Positions 55,059 to 63,576 of a DNA stretch of 64,000 nt are shown piece after piece. A program made the position numbers and the translations under genes. This DNA comes from Euglena gracilis. Lineage: Eukaryota > Euglenida > Euglenophyceae > Euglenales. The number at the start of each line of letters is the position of its first letter. Position 1 is the stretch's first letter. The stretch is from contig CP154954.1 of NCBI GenBank assembly GCA_039621445.1, forward strand, positions 22,952,954 to 23,016,953, read 5' to 3'. The notes beneath the pieces were generated by a model. That model had not been told where the DNA came from and ran no database searches. It saw nothing but the letters and a program-made list of their open reading frames with translations.

Positions 55059-55127
55059 TTCTGACCACACATTCCTTTTTGACACAATACCAGACTCTTC
55101 TGAAAAAAAGGAAAAAGTCCAAAAGGG

Positions 55128-55195
55128 GGCGAACCGGAACCGAACCCGGGACCATACGGTTATTAGCCCTATGCTCTACCACTGAGCTATTCGCC
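55128..55195 (-). tRNA. tRNA-like gene, anticodon AAT (Ile)
   Basis: The minus strand has A-box TAGCTCAGTGG and loop CTAATAA. The T-arm GGGTTCGGTTCC has two mismatches. GGCGAA pairs with TTCGCC. Spacer sequence (AAAAAGGGAAAATGTCC type) is shared with its neighbours. Confidence 0.5.
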
Positions 55196-55246
55196 TTCTG
55201 GGTGGCTACAAACTCTGGTGGAAAAAAGGGAAAATGTCCAAAAAGG

Positions 55247-55316
55247 GGGACAACCGGGGATTGAACCCGGGACTGTAGGGTTGTAGGCCATATGCTCTAC
55301 CACTGAGCTATTCGCC
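55247..55316 (-). tRNA. tRNA-like gene, anticodon loop CCTACAA
   Basis: Same 5' half as the other units. T-arm CCGGG-TTCAATC-CCCGG is intact. The loop would read TAC (Val) but has C where tRNAs need T33, and the acceptor end (TTGTCC) pairs poorly. Probably a pseudogene of the array. Confidence 0.4.
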
Positions 55317-55429
55317 ATTTTAAGTAAAGTAAAAATTTTAGTTGACGAGGGCTCTCACCCTTACGATTTTTTGTTGTTTTTTTTGTGGATTTTGATTTTT
55401 TTTGGGTTGGTTTGCGAAAGTATCACACA

Positions 55430-55520
55430 TGGACCAATTAATCGTTAATCGTCTGGGACCCCCCGATTAATCGCAATTAATCGTTCGACTTCCCAAAACG
55501 ATTAATTGGCACAACCCTAC
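55430..55520. repeat. CGATTAATCG palindrome cluster
   Basis: AATTAATCG, CGATTAATCG and CGATTAATT occur five times beside a C-run. A small cousin of the C-capped foldbacks. Confidence 0.5.
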
Positions 55521-55695
55521 TTCTACCTACCACCTATTCACCTAATGACACTGCCAAACATTTTCCGGCCAAGAGGCACTTTCCCCAGAGCACCTCCAAT
55601 GGATCCCCCCTCTTCCTACCCCTCCCCAATGAACGTACATAGCGTTGATATCATGGAGATCATGGCCTAGTTACGTCCCACAAGACCAGTTACCA

Positions 55696-55770
55696 AGGCT
55701 GGATTGAGGTATTGAGGTTGAGGTCGAGGTTGAGGTTGAGGTTGAGGTTGAGGTTGAGGTTGAGGTTTTC
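55696..55770. repeat. (GTTGAG)n repeat
   Basis: About eleven GAGGTT hexamers, part of a 245-base insertion in copy D. Confidence 0.85.
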
Positions 55771-56239
55771 CAACCTCCATCTTTCCTCAATGTCACCTCA
55801 AAGCCAAAATCCAAAGGAAAATGATTCAACAACAAAAAGCTTTGAACAAAGTGTTTCAAAGAGAGGCAAATTACATGGATTTTTTCAAAAATTGGATAGT
55901 TGGTCACTTATCTCAAGTTTTAAATCACCAACCCACAATAACTGGGCCAATTGACCGCCACATCCGGAGGGCACGACGGACAGCGCAAAGACGTCTAAAC
56001 TATCAACGAGATGGCATACGCCCCGACAACCCAGCGATAGCCATGCGGCCCACACATCAAGATGTCACACTTTGTGGCGACGTTAAACTCAAGCCAGGGC
56101 CTGTTCCTCGGATGACCATGCTTGAAGGACCCCTATCCCCACGGTCCACCATCCTGCCTAGTTGCCAACGTCCAAAACACCCACCTCTTTGCCTCAGTGG
56201 TGACATTGAAGAAAACCCAGGGCCAGACGATGATTCAAT

Positions 56240-56535
56240 GGGGGTGTATCCCCCGCGACCCCCCCCCCCGCGACCCCCCCGCGACCCACACATGGAGGGT
56301 TTCCGCATCCCAGTAGGAGCCAAAAAAGGGCACCTAATTAGGAATTTGCACCCAAATTAGGAATCAAAATTTCCTAAAAATGTGTGACAAATTCCTAATT
56401 GGAGCTATTTTTGGACCCAAAAGTTCTAAAAATAGGTCCCATGTGACGTACGTGTGACCCGTCAAAACTTCCACGTTCCCCCCGCGACCCCCCCCGCGAC
56501 CCCCCCGCGACCCCCCCCCCCGCGACTCATACACC
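56240..56535. repeat. CGCGACCCCCC repeats and flanks
   Basis: Two clusters of CGCGACCCCCC (56255-56285 and 56475-56525) flank about 190 bases containing AATTAGGAA words in both orientations. It interrupts copy D. Confidence 0.6.
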
Positions 56536-57127
56536 CCCAATGCTTCTAGAAGGCGGACAACAAGTGCAATTACATATGGATTTTCCAAGTAGCAGTGCAC
56601 CTACCGATCTGATGCCGGATACATACCGTTGCTTGAATGCCTGCCCGTTCTTTCCCGCCTGCCCGTTTCAGACCGCGGAAGAAGCGACTGAAACATCATG
56701 TGGACCGCATCCACGTGTCTAGAGGACAAGTCCCTGACAGATTGTGGATGATGTCCCTGGGTGTCCGGGTACGTGTCACCTGCCTGCGACTTGTTCCCAC
56801 AGGATCAGCCTGCAAAGCCTCCACTTGTCAGTCAGCTCCCCCTTTAGATAATCCCTATCAATGGACGCCACCAACAATTTGTCAGGTCCCGCCGTCGTTG
56901 ATCCCGTTCAGCCCCAGGCAGCCCCGTTGCATGAGCCATCTCTCTCTGACCAGCGTTGCACCCACCAGATTTTGCAATTATTCATGACAAAACACAGCAA
57001 CCTCCGTTTCATTCCGCACCAAGCCCTGCCAGCTGTAACGGCTTCCTTCGCAAATTTGTTGAAGCAGTTCAATGGCTTACCAAACACTTACAACCTTTTG
57101 AAACAGTGTATTGGGGCTCTGGCTTCA

Positions 57128-57177
57128 TCTGGACGCCGGTTCGGCGCAGAAATTTCTGCGCCGAACCGGTGTCCAGA
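57128..57177. repeat. Near-perfect 50-bp palindrome
   Basis: Arms of 25 bases meet at AAATTT (centre 57152/57153) with one mismatch. It includes CCGGTTCGGCGCAG and its complement. It ends copy D and shares the CCGGTTCG word with 54040-54150. Confidence 0.9.
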
Positions 57178-57179
57178 AC

Positions 57180-57553
57180 GCCGGTTCGGGCGGGAAAACG
57201 GCGTCCTGGGGACCGAAAATGAAAGTGCCAAAAAGTGTCCAAAATGGTTTGTAGACATGAGGCAATCATATCTGAGCACTTTTTGGGGGGTATTTGGCTA
57301 GAAATTGGGGTATTTTGTGCAACAATTTCCATTTGGCCAAATCTGGGGTTTTTCTGAAATAGAATACCATGCAGCAGGGCTGAAATCTAAGGCCATCTAA
57401 AACCCTTGAGAAGGGTTATTCATCAAGGGGCAACATGGCAGGTGAACAGTGGATTTTGGAATTTGCGAAAAGGGTCCAAAAATCGTAATTCTGAAAAAAC
57501 CCAAGAGGTCCAGCTAAAATTTCCTAACCATAATTCTGAAAAACCCAGGGTAT
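57180..57553. other. Linker with inverted minisatellite units
   Basis: The end of the GAACCGG repeat, then about 250 bases of mixed DNA, then two units of the 54280 minisatellite in reverse complement (57475-57550). Confidence 0.5.
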
Positions 57554-57868
57554 GAACGCCAAGAGAAGGAAAAACATTCAAAATATGACGCCACCTGTGG
57601 GAGGATGGGATGGACCTGCATTCCATTTGTTGTTGACTGCTATGGCGGCTTAGGCCAAGAAGCGCTAACCTTAATGTCAACACTGATGAAGCTTCTCCTC
57701 GGTCAACAAGATGCATGGTCAAAACGCAAAACTGAAGCCGACACATGGCAACTTCTATCAATCACTGTTGCGCGAGAGATCGCGCGACAAGTAATCTGGG
57801 GACGGTATGCAGGCAACGACACAGATCCAGACGTAACCTACACCATACACCAACCGTATTGTCTGTAA
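57554..57868 (+). pseudogene. Retrotransposon copy E, C-terminal fragment
   Basis: The frame KHSKYDATCGRMGWTCIPFV then DCYGGLGQEALTLM to a stop at 57868 parallels the end of copy B (KHAKYDATCQRLGWRLMPFV, DCYGGMGQEARSLM). It is the terminal helical region after the endonuclease, with nothing of the rest. Confidence 0.75.
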
Positions 57869-57869
57869 A

Positions 57870-58744
57870 GAAGACCATTACGACCCCTAGACCCAGAACA
57901 AACAATTGTCCTTAAACCATTCACAACTTGTCAAAAAAGTAAACAACGGTACCCAACCATCAGCAACCTGTGTCCCACATTGACAAGAGAAGTGGCCGTC
58001 AATTGGCTTGTGGAACAGCGGTGGAGCCATCTGGAACGGTGGATCCCACCACCCATTGCCCATTTGAGACGGAGTAAGCAATTTGACCACAGGGTCGAAG
58101 ACTCCATGACACACCAACCGTACGCATAACCAACCACAAGACTAAAAAGACGTCCAAACCCTTACCACACTGAAAACAGAGCCTTCCCTGCGCCAACTCC
58201 CCTAAACCCAAACCTAAACTTGTCGCTGCCACAGCCTCAACACACAACAGTCCCCATGGCCATTCTATTGAACCTTCCCTGCCGCTGTACACTTTCCTCT
58301 CACACTCGCTATCTCCCCTCCGTACTGTGCCCCTCACCGCCCTTCTTCTACTTCACCTTCGACTCTCGCCCCTCCCACAGTCCCCATTGCATCTGCGGAC
58401 AATTTGATGTAAATATCTCACCCGCCATGAACTTCGGCTCGGACTGTCCCTCCTAGGCCGCTGGTTCAAATTCCACCAGCCCCTTGCCCCTCCGTTTTCC
58501 CTGCTACCAAGACTGCTCGACTTTACACGCCCTCACCTGTACCTCACCTGTTCCCTATGCGCCACTGCCTGTACCAAGCCTCTCCAAAGTCCCCACTGCA
58601 TCTGCGGACAATTTGATGTAAATATCTCACCTGCCATGAACTTCGGCTCGGAGTGTCCCTCCTAGGCCGCGTTTCCAAAAAAGATCACCGCCAAAAAAAA
58701 AACCTCGTGTCAAACTCACACCAGCACACGGAAAAGAACAAGCG
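57870..58744. other. Possible 3' region of copy E with a direct repeat
   Basis: 58381-58461 and 58590-58670 are direct repeats of about 81 bases (TGCATCTGCGGACAATTTGA onward) with about four differences. Both keep a tiny frame reading MNFGS(D/E)CPS and stop. It may be untranslated sequence of the retrotransposon family. Confidence 0.6.
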
Positions 58745-60290
58745 AGGCTGCCACGCTTGGGTTGGCCGTGAACCCCGCAAAATGTCGATTGTGGGGACCA
58801 GCGTTCACATCAACAGAAGGTGTCCCTTGCATTCTCCCTGGCACGCCACACGACAGCCCCTTACATCAAATACCACTGACTGCCTTTGTTGCTGGTTCTG
58901 GTCTGAAAGTTCTGGGGGTCCCTGTTCACCACCCCCAAGATGACCGCTTCTGTGAAGAAGTTTGGAGTAAGCGCATTGAAGACATCCGACGTTCTTGCAC
59001 AGTACTTCAGCACTTACCTCAATCGCATGTGCAATTCACCTTGCTTCGTTTTTGTTTATCCGCTTGCAAAGTGAATGACCTCTTGCGCGCCTGCAAAATC
59101 TCTTCTGCAACAGCGACATGCAAGACATTGTCGGGAATTCTTCAGGAAACATTCAGTGGCATGGTCGGCTCCCCTTGCACCCCAGAAGAATGGTTGCAAG
59201 TTTCCCTGGCCATCACATGTGGAGGACGGGGAATCTCCGAACCACTATTTCAACGTGTGCCTGCCAAATTGTCTCAAGTGGTGGTCTCTTGACGAAGAGC
59301 TCTGTCTTGGGCTTGCCCGCTGCCATGGACATCCTTCCCAAGGACGCCGACGATTGTTTAGGGACAGCCCTCAACGAACTTGGTCAAATGGCCTTACTGC
59401 CATAATGGGCCAGTGACAAAAACTTGATCCCTCAGGCACAGTCTCCACACAATTCACAACGTTGGTGGAATCAGCAGAGCATGCTTGCCCGCAGGAAAAC
59501 ACTTCGGGACACATTGAATGGACCTGCTGCTGTACGCTTTGCAAGCCAATGCCAACCACATGCTATGGCGTGGGCCGCTTTGACCCCATCTCAAGGACTC
59601 CACACCCTGTTACCCACGGCTGAATTCCGCTGCACACTTCGTTGGTCCCTCGGAATGACTCTCACACCAATGGAATCCGATCCCAACCTCTGTCCCAAAT
59701 GCTTTGGGCCATCAGATTTTCTCGGACACCACCTCGTTTGCTACAAATCAAACTTCATTACCCGGCGGCACGGGGTTGTCCAAGATTTTCTGACAACCAC
59801 AACATAGAAGGCAGGATTTACAGCCCGTAAGGAACAACGAGCTGATGGCCGTTCCCGGCCTGGAGACATCTTCATTCCTCGCTTGGACACTGATGGACCA
59901 GTTGCAGTGGATGTGACAATCCGCCACACCCTTGTGCAAAGTCATCCACTGCGGAGTGCAGAGAACCTTTCACAATGGTAAACACATTAGGAGGCTGAAA
60001 AGCATGCCAAATATGATGCAACATGCCAACGACTGGGCTGGCGGTTGATGCCATTTGTCATGGATTGCTACGGGGGCATGGGACAAGAAGCGCGCTCCTT
60101 GATGGCCACCCTCCTTAAGGCCCTTCTGGGGCAGTGGGAAGGGTGGCAACGGCGGGCCGCAGAAGCAGACATTTGGCAAGGCCTGTCCTTCACACTAATC
60201 AGAGAAATCAGTAGGCAGCTCGTTTGGAGCTTGTATTCTTCCAAAGATGAGATCACCCTGTCTTCCGCCCACTCACCATATTCTATCTGA
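58745..60290 (+). pseudogene. Retrotransposon copy B, 5' truncated, with endonuclease end
   Basis: Starts just after where YLDD would be (AVNPAKCRLWGPAF matches LNTKKCRLWGPAA). It continues through the thumb (LGVPVHHP, ACKVNDLLRA), then in a second frame NGPAAVRFASQCQPHAMAWA, the finger CPKCFGPSDFLGHHLVC (59691 on) and, after a stop, GRSRPGDIFIPRLDTDGPVA with DVTI, a restriction-like endonuclease signature. The terminal DCYGGMGQEA domain ends at 60290. Stops or frame changes at 59292, 59405-59430, 59807 and 59980 show it is dead. Confidence 0.75.
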
Positions 60291-60299
60291 AGACCTTTG

Positions 60300-61113
60300 A
60301 GCACAAACTCTCAACCCAATAACTAACATTGAACTCTCACCTTTTATGTTTTCACCCCAAGGTCAGAATTACAAAATGAGCAAAGAAGACACAACTCAGT
60401 TACCCCTAGTTACCCCTTGAGCAGAGCCACACGCCGAGCCCAAGGCAAATCAATGGGTCGCAAAGGCGCGGAAAGAAGCAAAGCAAACAAAAACGAAAAA
60501 CCCGACACAAACACGCCATCAGTTTTCCCCTCTCGCCGGTTCGGAGACCGTGCGCGGAATGGGCTCCCCGGCAGGCCGAGTGGGGGAAAACAGTCACCTG
60601 GCGCTCCGGTAAAAATAGGCACACGCGCCCCAATAATTCCCTTTTTTTGTGTCTTTCGGTCCCTGAATTCTGCCAGAACCTGGGTTCCGGCCGCCAAATA
60701 ATTCAAAAATTGGGGGGGGGGGACGGTATTTTTGGCCAACTCCTTGGGTGTGCCTCTGAAGCAGTAGGGGGGGGAGGAAAAGCCTGGGTTGAATTTAAAA
60801 AAGGGTAGCGGGGGGGACGGAAGAACACCTTCACCATGATTCCCAGCGCCTCTTGCTCTTCCTTTTTTTTTGAAATTGGATTCTTTCCTTTTTGATTGAC
60901 CTTCCAGATTGACTTTTTGAACTTCTTGGACAATTGTTTCCTTGACCAGATTCAATTTTTTCAAATTCCTTCCTTCAGCATGCACAATTCTTTGAATGAA
61001 ACATTCGGAAGAGAGAACCTGGGGGGAAAAGTACATGGGTAAAAAAAGTAGCGGAATGGGGCAGAAAATTCGCTAATTCAGGTGCGCAAGCGCCAGGCCG
61101 CCTCCCGCCGCCC
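60300..61113. other. No gene seen
   Basis: After copy B come A-rich sequence, a GC-rich patch at 60530-60620, a G run at 60712 and mixed DNA. Frames on the minus strand to 60410 show no recognisable domain. Confidence 0.4.
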
Positions 61114-61352
61114 ACACTCCCCTTCAGTTTTCTGTGTGCCTCTTTGGGGTGTCTTTTCCCTTTTTCCCTTGATATTTGAATGCACAACACTCTGCCAGCT
61201 TGATAGGATGAAGTGTTCCGGCTTGGAACCACCCACAGAGGCAGTCCAATAAACTTAAATTAGGACCTTCCGCAAAGCGGAAGATTCCGCTGTTGGTCTT
61301 TTTTTGGCCCCGCCCGGCGCCACACCCCAGGGGCCGCCGCCAACACTCCCCT
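61114..61352 (-). mobile_element. 220-bp repeat unit, left copy, with flanking direct repeats
   Basis: The body 61124-61342 is about 96% like 63351-63567. It is flanked on both sides by ACACTCCCCT (61114-61123 and 61343-61352). Inside are a small hairpin (TTCCGCAAAGCGGAA) and, on the minus strand, a start reading MVPSRNTSSYQAG. It could be a solo terminal repeat or a SINE-like insert. Confidence 0.65.
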
Positions 61353-61452
61353 CCCGGACCGCTTGCGTACCGCCTTCGGCATTTTTTGAGGCGGCCCCGG
61401 GGAAGTGTTCGGGCCCTTTTTTTCTCCCCCGAAGCCTTCGGCTTCGGGGGGG
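61353..61452. other. GC-rich linker with hairpin
   Basis: Contains CCCCGAAGCCTTCGGCTTCG at 61427-61446, a strong hairpin, just before the tandem repeat. Confidence 0.5.
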
Positions 61453-61641
61453 GGGGGGGGCCTCGGCCCCCGTGGGCCCGAGACCTGGGGTTTTTTTTGG
61501 CCCCCTGGGGGGTTACCCCCTTGGGGGGGGGCCTCGGCCCCCGTGGGCCCGAGGCCTAGGGTTTTTTTGGCCCCCTGGGGGGGTTACCTCCTTGGGGGGG
61601 GGGCCTCGGCCCCCGTGGGCCCGAGGCCTGTGGTTTTTTTT
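61453..61641. repeat. Tandem repeat, about 70-bp unit, 2.7 copies
   Basis: GGCCTCGGCCCCCGTGGGCC, then GAGGCCT, a T-run, GGCCCCCTGGGG and TTACC, repeated at about 61460, 61530 and 61602. Confidence 0.85.
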
Positions 61642-61754
61642 TGCTGGGGTGTGGCCGGGGTTTTTTTTTGTCGGAAGTAACGTACAGCAAATTCTGAGTT
61701 TGGGGATTAGAATCGCAATCCAAGGTCCGCTCAATGTCCACATAGTGAATGATG

Positions 61755-62330
61755 AATAGGGGGCAGGTAACATAGGACTTCACACCGCCACTCTCGAATT
61801 CAAGATCCCAGAGCCTCAAATCCTTCATCGAGGAGGGGGCGGGTAACATCGTGTTCACACCGCCACACACACCTGTGGTTCATGCAAATCTGCTTCCAAT
61901 TCACATCGAACAGACGACACGGGGCAGGCAACCCGCATGTCTACACCGCCATCTCTATGCCAACCATTCTGCAGATCTGATCCAATTCCACTGAATTGAA
62001 ATTGGGGGGCAGGCAACCCTCGGGTCCACACCACCACACTCCAACCAACCCAACGATTCATCTTCGGCGACGGGCAGCCGAACTGCCCTGAGCACCCCCC
62101 CCCCTCATCACGAGTGACGGGCCGTCGAACCTCCCAGAGCATCCATCGACAATCAACAACCAACACCTGGAATTTTCAGTCATTCTTTCTGTGCCGACGC
62201 AGGCCAACACGTGCACAATTGAAAGCATGATGATTTCCATCCTTTTCTGATCGGGGATCTTGGATACTGGCAAAGGAGGGGATTAGGCTGGGAGGGGGAG
62301 GGCAGGCAACACTCGGTCTACACCGCCTCA
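61755..62330. repeat. Degenerate tandem repeat, about 80-bp spacing
   Basis: GGGCAGGCAAC followed by a few bases and TCTACACCGCCA recurs at about 61760, 61837, 61922, 62007 and 62300. Spacing varies (77, 85, 85, 293) and the intervening DNA is unique. Confidence 0.6.
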
Positions 62331-62897
62331 TTCCCACTTCTCCGTGAACCACTGGTACCGCTGTCGACGATACCTCCTCTTGCACGCCTCGGAGAGTCCA
62401 CGTTCATCTCCACTTCTCCTGCGGGCTCGGGACGATGCTCCTTCATCTCCTGGGGGCATGTCCTTCAGGGTCTCTTCCTGGAATCTTCGGTACTGGAGCA
62501 AGCACGCCCGGACTGGCCAACGCAATGGCCCAGTCGGCTGCATATGGCCCGCCTGCTGGTCCCAGATCTCGAAGAACCGGGTTCCTTCCTCGAAGATGAT
62601 GAACTTCACTGTCATCTTCTGCAGCATTGGCCACCATGTTGTTGTACGCCACTCTGGTGCAATCAGCACCATCTCCTGCACCTGGTCCGCGATGATCTTG
62701 AGGATAACTTGATTCATCAACGTCCACGGTGGGTTGGCCCATATCCTTTCTCTTGACCATGTCTTCGCAAATGCATTGTCTTCCTTCGTCCAGAACTTGG
62801 GGAATCTTGCATTTTCCCATGATGCAAATGCTTCTTGCACACTTCCTTGCTGAATGTTGAACTTGTCCAGGATCAGGTCGATGAATTCCCAGCGCAC
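62328..62897 (-). CDS. Dam-like adenine methyltransferase domain protein of a retroelement
   Basis: 189 residues. WEFIDLILDKFN near the N-terminus, then ENARFPKFWTKEDNAFAKTW and IWANPPWTLMNQVILKI (NPPW at residues 55-58), then VLIAPEWRTTTWWPML. The NPPW motif and surrounding pattern match the N6-adenine methyltransferase-like domain found downstream of RNase H in DIRS-type and some Ty3-like retrotransposons. Whether it methylates DNA is unknown. The C-terminus is rich in Arg. The frame is open five codons upstream of the ATG (EEYAV) and is preceded by a stop. No reverse transcriptase or recombinase lies between the flanking repeats, so the element looks non-autonomous. Confidence 0.6.
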   Translation of the reverse strand: MRWEFIDLILDKFNIQQGSVQEAFASWENARFPKFWTKEDNAFAKTWSRERIWANPPWTLMNQVILKIIADQVQEMVLIAPEWRTTTWWPMLQKMTVKFIIFEEGTRFFEIWDQQAGHMQPTGPLRWPVRACLLQYRRFQEETLKDMPPGDEGASSRARRRSGDERGLSEACKRRYRRQRYQWFTEKWE

Positions 62898-62918
62898 GGC
62901 GTACTCCTCGGAGATGTA

Positions 62919-63314
62919 CTACCTTTTGATTCTTCTTCCCCTTCCACTTGGTCTTGGCAGGGTCTCTGGCTCTTCCACCTCGTAGTACTCCTCCTCTGCA
63001 GCTGGTCCTGATTCTGGATCTCCTGGATGTGGTTGATTCTCCATCACCACATTTCTCCTCCTGAATGGCTGCAATGGCACTTCCGGTTCTTCAGCTGCAC
63101 CTTCATAGTTTGGAGCTGGACTTCTTGATTCTTCTTCTTCTTCTTGTCCATCCCACACTGTCAATGCAGATCTCCAGCCCTCTTCTGGAAGTCGGACAAT
63201 CCATCTGCTCCAGCTCCAATCTGTCACTTCCTGCACTTTCAAGTGATCTTCTTCCGGCCTCCAACTGACATTCATCCTTCTGGGCTTGGCATTCTGGTAT
63301 TCTGACTCTGGCAT
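62919..63314 (-). CDS. Retroelement upstream frame, acidic, unknown
   Basis: 131 residues starting MPESEYQNAKPRRM. It contains WSWSRWIVRLPEEGWRSALT and a long Glu/Pro-rich tail ending in basic RGRRIKR. It begins 29 bases inside the right 220-bp repeat unit boundary and ends 22 bases before the methyltransferase frame, probably on the same transcript. It could be a Gag-like protein. No domain is recognised. Confidence 0.4.
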   Translation of the reverse strand: MPESEYQNAKPRRMNVSWRPEEDHLKVQEVTDWSWSRWIVRLPEEGWRSALTVWDGQEEEEESRSPAPNYEGAAEEPEVPLQPFRRRNVVMENQPHPGDPESGPAAEEEYYEVEEPETLPRPSGRGRRIKR

Positions 63315-63342
63315 TCTGGTCTTCTGGTAGTTTGGTTACTGA

Positions 63343-63576
63343 ACACTTCCGTTTTCTGTGTGTCTCTTTGGGGTGTCTTTTCCCTTTTTCCCTTGATATT
63401 TGAATGCACAACACTTTGCCAGCTTGATAGGATGAAGTGTTCCGGCTTGGAACCACCTACAGAGAGGCAGTCCAATAAACTAAAATTAGGAAGTTCCGCA
63501 AAGCGGAAGATTCCGCTGTTGGTCTTTTTTTGGCCCCGCCCGGCGCCACACCCCAGGGGCCGCCGCCAACACTTCC
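63343..63576 (-). mobile_element. 220-bp repeat unit, right copy, with flanking direct repeats
   Basis: The body 63351-63567 matches 61124-61342. It is flanked by ACACTTCC on both sides (63343-63350, 63569-63576), different from the left copy's ACACTCCCCT. It carries the same minus-strand start MVPSRNTSSYQAG. Confidence 0.65.

Larger units (their letters stand above)
55505..57125 (+). pseudogene. Retrotransposon copy D, 5' and middle fragments with two 2A motifs
   Basis: 55505-55690 aligns with 48399-48575 of copy A and resumes at 55940 (CATCCGGAGGGCACGACGGA). The frame 55821-56360 carries GDVKLKPGP (56076-56102, equal to the third motif of copy A) and GDIEENPGP (56199-56225), a canonical 2A motif. 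Further on, 56620-56720 contains a frameshifted C2H2-like stretch (LKHHVDRIH). 56985-57120 reads LRFIPHQALPAVTASFANLL, equal to LVHIPRGALRNVGLAFCSTL upstream of the copy A reverse transcriptase. A 245-base insertion, minisatellites and frameshifts break it. Confidence 0.7.

Noticed and set aside
61755-62330. CRISPR-like array of GGGCAGGCAAC words
   Set aside because: Repeats are degenerate, spacing ranges from 77 to 293 bases and no cas genes are near.
61127-63573. Ordinary LTR retrotransposon
   Set aside because: The repeats lack TG...CA ends, the outer flanks do not match as a target duplication, and no RT, RNase H or integrase lies between them.
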